A stretch of DNA of 34,578 nucleotides from Saprospiraceae bacterium (GTDB lineage Bacteria; Bacteroidota; Bacteroidia; Chitinophagales; Saprospiraceae): positions 1 through 34,578 of the forward strand of contig BQJU01000078.1 of the NCBI GenBank assembly GCA_021604865.1, in the 5' to 3' direction. This document shows positions 8,296 through 16,335 of the stretch, in pieces. The notes under the pieces are model-generated. The model was not told the DNA's origin and searched no databases. It was given only the letters and a program-made list of their open reading frames with translations. Each line of letters opens with the position of its first letter. Position 1 is the first letter of the stretch. The translations under genes and the position numbers were made by a program.

Positions 8296-8823
8296 ATGAA
8301 CAAGACTGCCGTTTTGATCATCGGTTTAATCGCTTTTTCTACAGCTGCCTGGTGCCAAACCTTGGGCGAAAAATTTAAGTTGCCGGAAGCCGCCGGTGAA
8401 TTACGTGCGGATGGGGTATATCACCTGCCGGCCTCCTTGCTGGACGATAAACAATTGGATGTTAATGCGTATTTCCGTTTTTTTGAGGATGGTACCTTTA
8501 TCATATACCATACCCGGGTTACTCCTGCTAAAAATCCTGAGAATTTCCAGGCGAATTGCAATTATGAATTTATCTCCGGCAGGGCTGCTCCTTTTAATAA
8601 GGATCATAAATTGAAAACCAGTGGAAATGTCGTGCGATCTAAAATTAACTATCCGGATCGGGCAGTTTTACTGGAAATGGACGTGCGCACCGATGTTATA
8701 GAGGTCACAAAAAAGACCTTTAGCAAGACGGGTGAAAAAATAGGCGATTACGAAACCTATATTATGCCTTTCCACAAGCTTAGCTGGCCGGTGGCGAATA
8801 CGGTGGTGAAGAAGCAGAAGTAG
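8296..8823 (+). CDS. Small secreted protein of unknown function
   Basis: This protein has 175 residues. A clear signal peptide (MNKTAVLIIGLIAFSTAAWC, cleavage before Q21) is followed by a compact, probably all-beta domain with the segments GVYHLPASL, AYFRFFEDGTFIIYHT and RAVLLEMDVRTDVIEV. There is no recognised family, no catalytic motif and no further membrane segment. FEDGTFIIYHT resembles a strand seen in lipocalin-like proteins of Bacteroidota, but this is weak. It follows the esterase gene in the same direction and could be co-transcribed. It is convergent with the phnA-like gene, and a bidirectional hairpin terminator lies between them. Confidence 0.75.
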   Translation: MNKTAVLIIGLIAFSTAAWCQTLGEKFKLPEAAGELRADGVYHLPASLLDDKQLDVNAYFRFFEDGTFIIYHTRVTPAKNPENFQANCNYEFISGRAAPFNKDHKLKTSGNVVRSKINYPDRAVLLEMDVRTDVIEVTKKTFSKTGEKIGDYETYIMPFHKLSWPVANTVVKKQK

Positions 8824-8870
8824 CGTGGTGAGATCCCCTTCCCGCAATGGTTGGAGCACCTTTTCAATTA

Positions 8871-9023
8871 ATTCATGTTTGGAGGTCGGTTTTGCATTGC
8901 CGTTTACCGGGCGTCTGCGCCATGCTCCTTCGCTGAAGCTTCGGCGCAAGCGAAAGGCTTCGACGGCGGCGCAAGGTAGAAGCCTCCTGGCGAAGAACCT
9001 ATAGTTGGCCTCCAAACATGCTC
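8871..9023. repeat. MITE-like element iv
   Basis: The left end contains catgtttggaggtc (within 8871-8887). The right end is ggcctccaaacatgctc (9007-9023), its inverted counterpart. The interior carries gaagcttcggcgcaagcg, similar to gaagcttcagcgcaagcg in element v. The outer left end is degraded. It fills most of the gap between the gene ending at 8823 and the terminator at 9088. Confidence 0.6.
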
Positions 9024-9087
9024 ACAAATGCCCGATCGAGTTGTTTTTTTATCGCTGAAATTAGGCAGTCCAGTTGAAGGTGTCCAA

Positions 9088-9122
9088 AATTGGTCAAACC
9101 AAACAAGATGGTTTGACCAATT
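9088..9122 (-). terminator. Bidirectional hairpin terminator
   Basis: This is a perfect 14-bp inverted repeat, aattggtcaaacca (9088-9101) and tggtttgaccaatt (9109-9122), with a 7-nt loop. It starts one base after the TAG stop of the phnA-like gene. On the minus strand it is followed by a short T run (AATTTTGG). On the plus strand it is followed by a T-rich stretch (CTAGTTTTTCTTTTTC). It could therefore serve both convergent genes. Confidence 0.7.
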
Positions 9123-9123
9123 C

Positions 9124-9342
9124 CTAGTTTTTCTTTTTCAAGAAACTGGTTTTCAACACAATTGTGCTTTTGCCAACCCGACATTCTACGGCTTCACTAT
9201 CATCTGTCAGGCGAATATTTTTGATAACAGTTCCACGTTTTAGGTTGATTGAGCTGCCTTTTACTTTTAAATCTCTGGTGAGTAGTACTGAATCTCCTTC
9301 ATTGAGCACATTACCATTGCTGTCTTTTACTTCAAAATCCAT
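9124..9342 (-). CDS. yjdM: PhnA/YjdM-type short protein (C-terminal domain only)
   Basis: This 72-residue protein matches the C-terminal PhnA domain: VKDSNGNVLNEGDSVLLTRD, then LKVKGSSINLKRGTVIKNIR and LKTSFLKKKN at the end. The E. coli protein (about 111 residues) has an extra N-terminal zinc ribbon, which is absent here. The frame does not continue upstream, so this is the short form found in many Bacteroidota. Despite its old name, the family is not shown to be a phosphonatase; the domain has an SH3/KOW-like fold and an unclear role. The start ATG at 9342 is preceded by an A/T-rich leader. Element v lies directly upstream. Confidence 0.85.
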   Translation of the reverse strand: MDFEVKDSNGNVLNEGDSVLLTRDLKVKGSSINLKRGTVIKNIRLTDDSEAVECRVGKSTIVLKTSFLKKKN

Positions 9343-9363
9343 ATTTATTTTATTGTTTTGGTA

Positions 9364-9597
9364 AGAGCTTGTTTAAAGGTCGGCTTTTATAGCGAAAAGT
9401 GTCTATTTTTTTGATGAAACAAGGCTTTTCTTGAAATTCATCTCGGCTGAGCCGAAACGGACAAGAAAAGTAACAGCCTATCCCGCCGAAGGGAAACCAC
9501 TAGGTCGGGAAAGTATCATCGAAAAAGGGATACTTTAGCCAATGCTCCTACTCTGAAGCTTCAGCGCAAGCGTAAGGTTGGCCTCCAAACATGCTCT
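9364..9597. repeat. MITE-like element v (234 bp, longest copy)
   Basis: The inverted ends are 9364-9381 (agagcttgtttaaaggtc) and 9580-9597 (ggcctccaaacatgctct). The left interior (gcgaaaagtgtctatttttt then gatgaaacaaggc) matches element i in reverse orientation. The right interior (gaagcttcagcgcaagcg) matches element iv. No protein is encoded. It lies between the phnA-like gene and its likely promoter. The remaining part of this 488-base gap holds that promoter and nothing else recognised. Confidence 0.7.
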
Positions 9598-9633
9598 AAT
9601 AATCTTAATCGAATATTGCTTCCTATAACGCCA

Positions 9634-9656
9634 CAAAGGTACGCCATAAATATGGC
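9634..9656 (-). promoter_or_regulatory. Likely promoter -7 element with adjoining palindrome, upstream of phnA-like gene
   Basis: The minus strand reads TACCTTTG at 9641-9634, a full match to TAnnTTTG. Directly upstream is a perfect 6-bp palindrome with a 2-nt spacer (gccata aa tatggc, 9643-9656), a candidate operator. No good TTTG at the expected -33 distance is present. The predicted transcript would run through element v into the phnA-like gene. Confidence 0.4.
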
Positions 9657-9830
9657 AAAAAAGATTTTCTACTTTTCAAATTTGACCATGTCTGTTCGTG
9701 GTTGCTAAATTGCCTCACTCCAGCACCATGCAAAAAAACGCCTAATTTATCCCACTTGGATTTGTCCACATTATTTGCCTAGCTGTCCATCTAAATCCAT
9801 GATCTTCTGCCTATTTGCTGGCATGCATTT

Positions 9831-10370
9831 TCATAAATTAGCACTTACTTCTTTGGCCTGCTCAAAATGTCGCTGTTCATGTGCCACAATAATATCAAAC
9901 GCCGCTTCCAATTTATAGACAATCATCCGATTGGCCGGTGAAGAAATGATCACTCCTTTGTCCAATAGATCACTGGAACGCTCAATCATTTTTTTCAACT
10001 CCTCCTGGTGTTGTTTAAATTGTTCCAGGATATCTTCGTCTAGCTCGCTACTGGCTGGTTCCCAAACCGGGAAGGTTTTTATTTTATTCTTTCGGTCGGG
10101 CTGCACAGATTTTAGTATAAACTTGCCTAAGAAGTTGGTAAACATGGAAAAATTGCCAATCCAGGGTGTTGAATATTGCTTGGCGCGAATTTGTTTGATG
10201 ACCTCAAAGTAGGTAGCATTGATAGTCATGATGTGGTCGACATTTTGAGCAATACTCCAGGTTTGGGCGTTGGGTTTACTATTTAATTGTGCTGGCGTTA
10301 GTTGACCAAATTCTCGGAGGAATGCTTCCGTATTGCGGTCTATTTGAGTGGTCCATTTTTGGGTATCCAT
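9831..10370 (-). CDS. DinB-superfamily protein (putative metal-dependent enzyme)
   Basis: This is a cytoplasmic four-helix-bundle protein of 179 residues. The three histidines expected for the DinB metal site are visible: H46 in QNVDHIM near the N-terminus, and H164 and H168 in AHEQRHFEQAK near the C-terminus. The length is typical of the DinB_2 group. Members include thiol transferases (bacillithiol or mycothiol dependent) and many unknowns, so the reaction is not predictable. It sits 81 bp downstream of the GH9 fusion gene on the same strand, possibly in its transcript. Confidence 0.85.
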   Translation of the reverse strand: MDTQKWTTQIDRNTEAFLREFGQLTPAQLNSKPNAQTWSIAQNVDHIMTINATYFEVIKQIRAKQYSTPWIGNFSMFTNFLGKFILKSVQPDRKNKIKTFPVWEPASSELDEDILEQFKQHQEELKKMIERSSDLLDKGVIISSPANRMIVYKLEAAFDIIVAHEQRHFEQAKEVSANL

Positions 10371-10451
10371 GATGGTAGTTTTATTTTTTCAGTAAAGATA
10401 GGGAAGGTTTTGAAACGTTGCTTCTTTTTCGGATGGCATGCTTTGAAGCTA

Positions 10452-12926
10452 TCACTCCCCGATCCTACCAAACTCATAATCTTTTTGCTTCAAAACCTGT
10501 ATTAGGACATCTAGTTTGTGATAAAACTTATCCGTTCTGCGGGCATCGGTGCCGATGTGACTGAGCAAGATAAAGCCATTGAGTCCATTTTTATGCTCAT
10601 AATCCAGGATAGAATTATAAATCTCTTCGCTGCTACGGTAATTGTTGTCGTCCGGGGTGGTATAGTCTGCATGAGAAAGCGTACCCGGAGTATAATTGAT
10701 CAAGGTCAGGTCCATTTGTTGCGTCCAGAAGGTGATGGCTTCGTTGTTCCACTCATAGGGAGGCAGAAAATAGGAGGCATCGGCTTTTGTGATGTTGAAT
10801 TTGGACATAACTGCGTAATTGATTTCCAGGTCACGGCTGAAGGAATCCTGGTCTACCAGTAGGTTTCGTTCCGGTGTCCAATCGCAATAAAGTAGATGGC
10901 GGTCGGAATGAGGGCCTAGATAATGCCCGGCGTCACGCAATTTTTTGATCAATGGTATAAATTTCGGATTGCGATAAAAATTGCCCGTCAAAAAGAAGGA
11001 CGCCTTTATATTGTGCCGCTCCAGGGTCCGTAGAATGACCTGCCCACCATCGGCAAATTCATCGCCGGTGAAGACCAAGGCTATCTTTTTCTGGCTGGTA
11101 TCGCCTCTGATGATGGCACCGGTTTTATCAAATAATACTTTCGGTTTTTCATAACCTTGCGCTGCACTTTCTGCCTCCATAGCCGCCAGATAATAGACCA
11201 GACAGGCCGTGCCATCCATAGTCGGTTCATTGGTAGAATAATCACCTACATCATCATGATAAACCACCAGATCGGATTGAAAGGGTGCATATTCATCTTT
11301 ATAAAATAAAACCAAACCCTTTAAACGATTAAAAATAGTGCCGTAAACCGGTCCGTCAATCAGGCCTCCATCTATTTTGTAATTATAAAGGTGGGTCAGC
11401 GAAGAATGTGGATCAATGGGCGTGTCTCCCTCCTCAGGCAGTCCGACAATCATACTGGTACCCCAAGGGTTGCAACCAAAAAGCCAGTCGCGCAATGCTG
11501 CTTCCATAGGCTCGAAAGCAGGATCACCGGAAAGCTTTCTGTACAACCTGCTCTGACTTAGACAGGCTGCTACCAGATTGTTAGAGCACCAAATAAAAGG
11601 AATGCCCATTAAAAAAGCATTGTCTTGTCCCCGCTTTTGGATCAATTCAAGCCCCTTTGCATAATAGGCAATAAATTCCGATTTTTCCGGTGATTTGCCT
11701 GCCGCTGCTTCGTAATGTCCCGCATTAAAAAAGGGATACCATTGATAATGTCGCGCCGTATCAGCGCCCATCCAGGGGGTAATGGGCTCCTGCCTGGCGT
11801 ATTTTTGGGCTTCCGCCAAATAGGATGCATCACCGGTCAGCCTGTATAATTCGGCAGCAGCCAGTTCCATATCATCTACCCAGTTGTCTTCTTCATAGAA
11901 ATAAGGTGCACCACCCGGAGCTGTTTGGCAGGCCCCCGGATGTTGCTGGCCAAAGGTAAAAGCTTGCTCGGCCCGTGAGGCTAATGCGGGGGCGTACTCC
12001 GGAAAATGTTCCGCAAGTACGGCTGCTCCGATCGCGTAGGCCGAGGCGTATTTACCTGCTGTAGAGGCAATGCCTGTAGCCCGGTTTTTATACTTGACCA
12101 GGCCCTGGGGTTCACCAGTACAAAAATAGACAGGGCGTCCGTGCTGAGCACTATCGTAAACTACTTTATCCAGGGTAGGCAACCGAAATCCGGCGTGATC
12201 GCGATCATCGGCAATCTGGTTGTAATACTCCGTGTCTGAAGGGTTCATTTTCAACAACCAATCCATGCCCCATTTGGCCTCATCCAATACATCGGGAATG
12301 CCATTGGCTCCCGGCAGACCATTGGCTTGATAGGCATCGCCAAAGGCAGCAGGGTTCTCGCGATAAGCAAACAAAAGCTGAAAAACGGCATTGGCGGAAG
12401 TAGCCGTGTATTGTAAATAATCCGTTGCATCATGCCAGCCCCCTGTCACGTCCAGGTGTTGGCCACTTTTGGTGGGATGATAAACAATAAATCCATCATC
12501 GAGATGGCAGGAATCATTAAAAAATGGATTGAACCCACAACGTTGTTGCCGCATATATTTCAATAAAAAATCAGCCGTATGATCATATACATCTGGGCCG
12601 ACACGAAAAGTCGGTGACAGGGTAGTGTCAGCTTGCAGATAATATTCGCCAGGTATTTCAAAATCCGAAAAATCGAGTCGGCAGGTGGCCGTAAATGGGC
12701 CATAAGCTCCTTTGTTTTCTACCTTTTTGGAAGACCATACTTTTTTATTGGTTTTGGCATCCATAAGGTCGAAAGTATTGATAGTTGTCTGCTCTTTGGC
12801 TACCCAAACTGCTACTTTGGTAGATTTTGGCAGGTAGCCCAATTGGTTAATGCGAATCCAGGATTGGGCGTTTACTACGAACGAAAAGAGGCAAAATAGG
12901 GAAAAGGAAACAATGATTTTTTTCAT
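10452..12926 (-). CDS. Secreted glycoside hydrolase family 9 fused to a NodB-like polysaccharide deacetylase domain
   Basis: This protein has 824 residues, starting at MKKIIVSF with a signal peptide cleaved near NAQ (19-21). The frame is open 18 bases further upstream, but the signal peptide fixes the start. Domains: CelD N-terminal Ig-like fold (about 22-109), then a GH9 (alpha/alpha)6 barrel (about 112-590). The barrel has the catalytic base region GGWHDATDY (162-170, D166 and D169) and the proton donor Glu568 in DYSTNEPTMDGTA. A C-terminal CE4/NodB-like domain (about 614-824) carries a metal-site HSDRH-type motif (H673, H677) and a late LLSHIG motif. The usual TFDDGP motif is replaced by FTGDEFADGG. 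Likely role: cleavage of beta-glucans or glucosaminoglycans, with optional deacetylation, in the periplasm or outside the cell. There is no Por secretion tail at the C-terminus. Confidence 0.92.
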   Translation of the reverse strand: MKKIIVSFSLFCLFSFVVNAQSWIRINQLGYLPKSTKVAVWVAKEQTTINTFDLMDAKTNKKVWSSKKVENKGAYGPFTATCRLDFSDFEIPGEYYLQADTTLSPTFRVGPDVYDHTADFLLKYMRQQRCGFNPFFNDSCHLDDGFIVYHPTKSGQHLDVTGGWHDATDYLQYTATSANAVFQLLFAYRENPAAFGDAYQANGLPGANGIPDVLDEAKWGMDWLLKMNPSDTEYYNQIADDRDHAGFRLPTLDKVVYDSAQHGRPVYFCTGEPQGLVKYKNRATGIASTAGKYASAYAIGAAVLAEHFPEYAPALASRAEQAFTFGQQHPGACQTAPGGAPYFYEEDNWVDDMELAAAELYRLTGDASYLAEAQKYARQEPITPWMGADTARHYQWYPFFNAGHYEAAAGKSPEKSEFIAYYAKGLELIQKRGQDNAFLMGIPFIWCSNNLVAACLSQSRLYRKLSGDPAFEPMEAALRDWLFGCNPWGTSMIVGLPEEGDTPIDPHSSLTHLYNYKIDGGLIDGPVYGTIFNRLKGLVLFYKDEYAPFQSDLVVYHDDVGDYSTNEPTMDGTACLVYYLAAMEAESAAQGYEKPKVLFDKTGAIIRGDTSQKKIALVFTGDEFADGGQVILRTLERHNIKASFFLTGNFYRNPKFIPLIKKLRDAGHYLGPHSDRHLLYCDWTPERNLLVDQDSFSRDLEINYAVMSKFNITKADASYFLPPYEWNNEAITFWTQQMDLTLINYTPGTLSHADYTTPDDNNYRSSEEIYNSILDYEHKNGLNGFILLSHIGTDARRTDKFYHKLDVLIQVLKQKDYEFGRIGE

Positions 12927-12982
12927 GTTTATTATTTGCAGCATTGGTTGAATGTCTAATTATTTTGGTTTCAATTCATCTG

Positions 12983-13013
12983 CAAAATAATCATCATGAT
13001 GGAAACGCTCAAA
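12983..13013 (-). promoter_or_regulatory. Bacteroidota-type promoter of the GH9 fusion gene
   Basis: On the minus strand, TTTG (13013-13010) is separated by exactly 19 bases from TTATTTTG (12990-12983), which differs from TAnnTTTG at one base. Predicted transcription start is near 12976, about 50 nt before the ATG at 12926. Confidence 0.5.
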
Positions 13014-13055
13014 AATGCGGGGTCCTACTTGACTGCTTTTTCGTTACAGATCCTA

Positions 13056-13538
13056 TCAGGAGTCACTCGCAAGCGAAACCAAAGGATCAAAATGTAGCTT
13101 CATGCCTTCATGGGTCGCTTTAAATCCTAGATTTTCATAAAACCGAAAGGCATCTGGTCGCTTTTTATCGGTGGTGAGTTGTAACAAATGGGCTTTGCGT
13201 TCCTGTGCCCGTTGGATGGCCCAGCGAAACATTTTTTCACCAAGGCCTTGTCCACGAACATCTTTTCGGATCCTGACGGCTTCGATCTGTGCCCTGATAC
13301 CTCCCTGATAGGTGAGATAGGGAATAAAACTCATCTGGAAGGTACCGATGACTTCCTGTTTTTCATTCTCAACGACCATTAATTCCTGGTTGGGGTCCCC
13401 GTCGATATTGGCGAAAGCCTGGTAGTATTTTTCTGGCAAGGGATCGTGAAAATCTTCCCTCAATTTTCCTAAATCATCATCCGCCAACATGGCAATTATT
13501 GCTGAGATATCTTGTCGCTTTGCTTTTCTGAATACCAT
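13056..13538 (-). CDS. GNAT-family N-acetyltransferase
   Basis: This is a cytoplasmic acetyltransferase of 160 residues. The GNAT fold begins with VFRKAKRQDISAI. The acetyl-CoA pyrophosphate-binding motif A is visible as RIRKDVRGQGLGEKM (about 88-102; the V/R/G-x-G-x-G core is intact). The late strand FYENLGFKATHEGMKLHF is typical of small-molecule acetyltransferases. Its acceptor is unknown. It is the last gene on this strand after permease 1, separated by 307 bp of which half is a palindromic repeat array (13620-13748), so co-transcription with the permeases is doubtful. Confidence 0.9.
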   Translation of the reverse strand: MVFRKAKRQDISAIIAMLADDDLGKLREDFHDPLPEKYYQAFANIDGDPNQELMVVENEKQEVIGTFQMSFIPYLTYQGGIRAQIEAVRIRKDVRGQGLGEKMFRWAIQRAQERKAHLLQLTTDKKRPDAFRFYENLGFKATHEGMKLHFDPLVSLASDS

Positions 13539-13619
13539 AAGACAAATTCTTTCGGTAAAAATGGTGGCAATTTATGACAAATTTTGTTTTTGGGTGGCTA
13601 TGGGGGTTGGCATTATTTT

Positions 13620-13748
13620 GGGGCGACTGCTAGGGGTGCTTATGATACAATTGGGCGCCTGCTAGGGGTGCCCAAATACCGTGCAATTGGGCGACCACTA
13701 GGGTCGCCCCTACCGTATGTTTTGGGCGACCACTAGGGTCGCCCCTAC
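13620..13748. repeat. Array of four REP-like palindromes ending in permease 1
   Basis: There are two exact copies of gggcgaccactagggtcgcccctac, 13689-13713 and 13724-13748. Two degenerate copies lie further left (13620-13642 and 13653-13673). Each can fold as an 8-bp stem (gggcgacc/ggtcgccc) with a 5-nt loop. The last copy overlaps the TAG stop of permease 1 (13747-13745, read on the minus strand). There is no T run, so it is not a standard terminator. Confidence 0.85.
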
Positions 13749-16168
13749 TCGTTGCGTAAACTTTCCACGGGGTTGGCGGTGGCTGCCCGTATACTTTGCA
13801 TACTTACTGTAAACAATGCGATGACCAGGGCCATGATTCCTGCTAAGGCAAAATACCACCAATGTAATTCAATACGATACGCAAATTCATCCAACCAAAG
13901 GCCCATCACATACCAGGCCACAGGAATGCCAATCAGCGCAGCAATACCAACCAAAAGAACAAATTCTTTGGTGACCAACTTTACAATCTGTAGAGTGGTG
14001 GCGCCCAACACCTTGCGAATGCCAATTTCTTTAGTGCGGTTGTGTAGGGCAAAAGCCGTCATCACAAAAAGGCCTAAACAGGCGATAAGCACAACGATAG
14101 CGGAGAAAAATATCAGCAAACGGCTGCGAATGATATCGGCTTCGTAAAAGCGTTCAAATTGTTCGTTTAAAATATGGTATTCGATGGGATTTTCAGGATC
14201 AAAGGTATCGTTGACTGCCCTTAGGGAAGCAATAGTAGTGCTCCAGTCATCTGTATTCACTCGGATGGAATAATAATCGATATTATGGATCGGATTGCGC
14301 CAAAAACCAATAACCATGGGTTTGATCTGTTGATGAAAATCTTCGAAGTGGAAATCGTTGACAATACCGATTACCTGAGCCCTGAAGGGAGTCTCCATCG
14401 GGTTGTTATCGCCGTCCCAGTTGACCGAAGGGATTTCTATCATCTGACCAATAGGGTCGGTCAGGCCAAGCGCCTGGATAGCCGCCTGATTGATCAGCAC
14501 TTTGGAGCTGTCGGAAATGGCCCCGGAAAAATTACTCCCCCCTTGCAACTGTACTCCATAGGTATTCAAAAAGTCGTGATCCGCCCCTACAAAAATCATT
14601 TGTTTGGCTTCTTCATTGTTCATCCCCTGCGTCTTTACATTAGCCAGGGGAAAGTTTTTCCATTCGCCCGGCACCCTTGAAGTCACGCTTACCTCTTGCA
14701 CCTCCGGCAGTTTCCCAAATTCCGATTTGATAGCTTCGAACTGATTGCGCAAAGTCCCGCTATTGATATCCACTACTACAATACCGTTCTTATCAAAGCC
14801 GAGATTTTTGGATTGCAAATAATTCAATTGCTGGTAAAAGATGAGTGTACAAGCTATCAGAGCAATAGCGGCAGTAAACTGAAAAAATGTCACTACTTTT
14901 CGGATGGGCAGTCGTCCAGTACTGCGCTGTTCTTCATTCAGCGCCTGAACTGTGGTCACTTTGGAAATCAGCCAGGCAGGATAGCCAATGGCAATGAGGC
15001 TAACCAACAAACCAACCAGGGCCAACAAACCGATTTGAGTAGCAGGCAAATACGACCAGTCAAAGGACTTACCCAAAAGACTAGTCGTAGTAGGTTGAAA
15101 AGTATTTAGCAATAAAAAGGCGGTACCTAAAGCAAAAGAAGTCAACAGCAAACTCTCCAGAAAAAACTGCCCCAACAACTGCGGTTGATTTGCACCAACA
15201 GCCTTGCGCACACCTATTTCGCGAAAGCGCCCCATAAAGGCTACATTGAGTAATCCGGCATAATTAAAGCAAGCCACCAGCAGGATGATCAAAGCCATCC
15301 AAAAAAAGATACCCACATAAAAATTATTGCCTTTATTCTTATTGATCTCTCCCTCAACTTCACCGGCATATAGGTGGATATCGGATACTGGCTGAAGGGT
15401 GAAATTGCTCTTAAACTCCTGTTCTTGTGGCCAATTGTCTTTGGCCAATTGATTGATCTTTTGCTCTACGGCAGCTATATCAGCTCCTTCCTGCAATTTG
15501 AAATAAGTAATAAAAGTATTGCGGTGCCAATTGGTCTGTATAAATTCATTCCACCACCTGAAATTGGCTGCAGCAGTTTGGGTGGGGATCATTAATGAAG
15601 CCTGCATGTGGGAATTCTCCGGAAAATCACGGAGTACCCCCACGACAATACCTTCAAACCGATTGGTTCGTAAGGTTTTCTTGAGCGCCGGTTCATCGCC
15701 AAAGTATTTTTTAGCCAATGTTTCCGTTAGCACAATGCCTCCGGGCGTGCTAAATATTTCATCCGGATTTCCTTCCTTCAACTCAAAATCAAATACGTCA
15801 AAAAAACCACGATTTATCGTCGAAATATGTTCGTAATTCAGATTAGCTGGGTCATTGCCTACTGTCACCCTTCCCAATTCGAGAATCTGAGAAACTGCTT
15901 CGATCTCTGGAATTTGCTCCTTGCTCGTCAACCCTACTCTGGGGCCGGCAGGCGCACTTATTCGCTGGACACCCGTATTCTCCTGAATCTTTTGGAGCAA
16001 GCGGTAAGCGCGTTCATGGTTTTGATCAAAACGCTGCTCGCTACTCACATAAAAATTTAGGAGTAAAAAACAGAAAAAACCCAATGTCAAGCCACCAAAA
16101 TTGGTTAGCGTATAAAACTTGTGGTTTTTTAGATAACGGAAGGCTGTTTTTAGATGATTGACTATCAT
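13745..16168 (-). CDS. ABC transporter permease 1, two MacB_PCD/FtsX modules
   Basis: This inner-membrane permease has 807 residues and about eight TM helices (near 21-43, 285-307, 337-357, 377-404, 424-446, 683-706, 736-757 and 771-792). Two large periplasmic MacB_PCD domains (about 45-280 and 450-680) sit between them. The two cytoplasmic coupling motifs are REIGVRKAVGA (315-325) and RTKEIGIRKVLGA (711-723). It is the most divergent of the seven. It lacks the TM1 consensus ELSYDRW (it has EQRFDQN) and has GYPAWLIS instead of GSYPA. The family exports peptides, lipids or lipoproteins using a separate ATPase, none of which is encoded in the window. The start is fixed by MIVNHLKTAFRYLKNHKFY, matching the other six N-termini. 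Confidence 0.93.
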   Translation of the reverse strand: MIVNHLKTAFRYLKNHKFYTLTNFGGLTLGFFCFLLLNFYVSSEQRFDQNHERAYRLLQKIQENTGVQRISAPAGPRVGLTSKEQIPEIEAVSQILELGRVTVGNDPANLNYEHISTINRGFFDVFDFELKEGNPDEIFSTPGGIVLTETLAKKYFGDEPALKKTLRTNRFEGIVVGVLRDFPENSHMQASLMIPTQTAAANFRWWNEFIQTNWHRNTFITYFKLQEGADIAAVEQKINQLAKDNWPQEQEFKSNFTLQPVSDIHLYAGEVEGEINKNKGNNFYVGIFFWMALIILLVACFNYAGLLNVAFMGRFREIGVRKAVGANQPQLLGQFFLESLLLTSFALGTAFLLLNTFQPTTTSLLGKSFDWSYLPATQIGLLALVGLLVSLIAIGYPAWLISKVTTVQALNEEQRSTGRLPIRKVVTFFQFTAAIALIACTLIFYQQLNYLQSKNLGFDKNGIVVVDINSGTLRNQFEAIKSEFGKLPEVQEVSVTSRVPGEWKNFPLANVKTQGMNNEEAKQMIFVGADHDFLNTYGVQLQGGSNFSGAISDSSKVLINQAAIQALGLTDPIGQMIEIPSVNWDGDNNPMETPFRAQVIGIVNDFHFEDFHQQIKPMVIGFWRNPIHNIDYYSIRVNTDDWSTTIASLRAVNDTFDPENPIEYHILNEQFERFYEADIIRSRLLIFFSAIVVLIACLGLFVMTAFALHNRTKEIGIRKVLGATTLQIVKLVTKEFVLLVGIAALIGIPVAWYVMGLWLDEFAYRIELHWWYFALAGIMALVIALFTVSMQSIRAATANPVESLRNE

Positions 16169-16310
16169 GTGTGGCTATTTTTTAATTAGGAATTAGGGTT
16201 TGGGAGAGATGCCTGATATTATTTAGAATTTTATGGATGCATTATTTATTTATTTTGGGTGATCACTTGGATCGTGTGTTTTTATGGGTTAGGGGCGCTG
16301 CTTGATGTTG

Positions 16311-16335
16311 GGGCGACCACTAGGGTCGCCGCTAC
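16311..16335. repeat. REP-like palindrome at the end of permease 2
   Basis: This is a single copy, gggcgaccactagggtcgccgctac, with one change from the consensus (cc to cg in the right arm). It overlaps the TAG stop of permease 2 (16334-16332 on the minus strand). The 163-bp spacer to permease 1 also holds a degraded half copy (aggggcgctg near 16291). Confidence 0.8.

Noticed and set aside
13620-13748. Palindromes read as Rho-independent terminators
   Set aside because: They form 8-bp GC stems, but the downstream bases (AAAACAT, AATTGC, CAACATC) lack a T run, so REP-like repeat is the better label.
13752-14147. Plus-strand open frames antisense to permease 1 (and similar frames antisense to each other permease)
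   Set aside because: They recur at equivalent positions in every permease copy with RxRxPxS-rich composition, which is an antisense shadow of the conserved coupling motif region.
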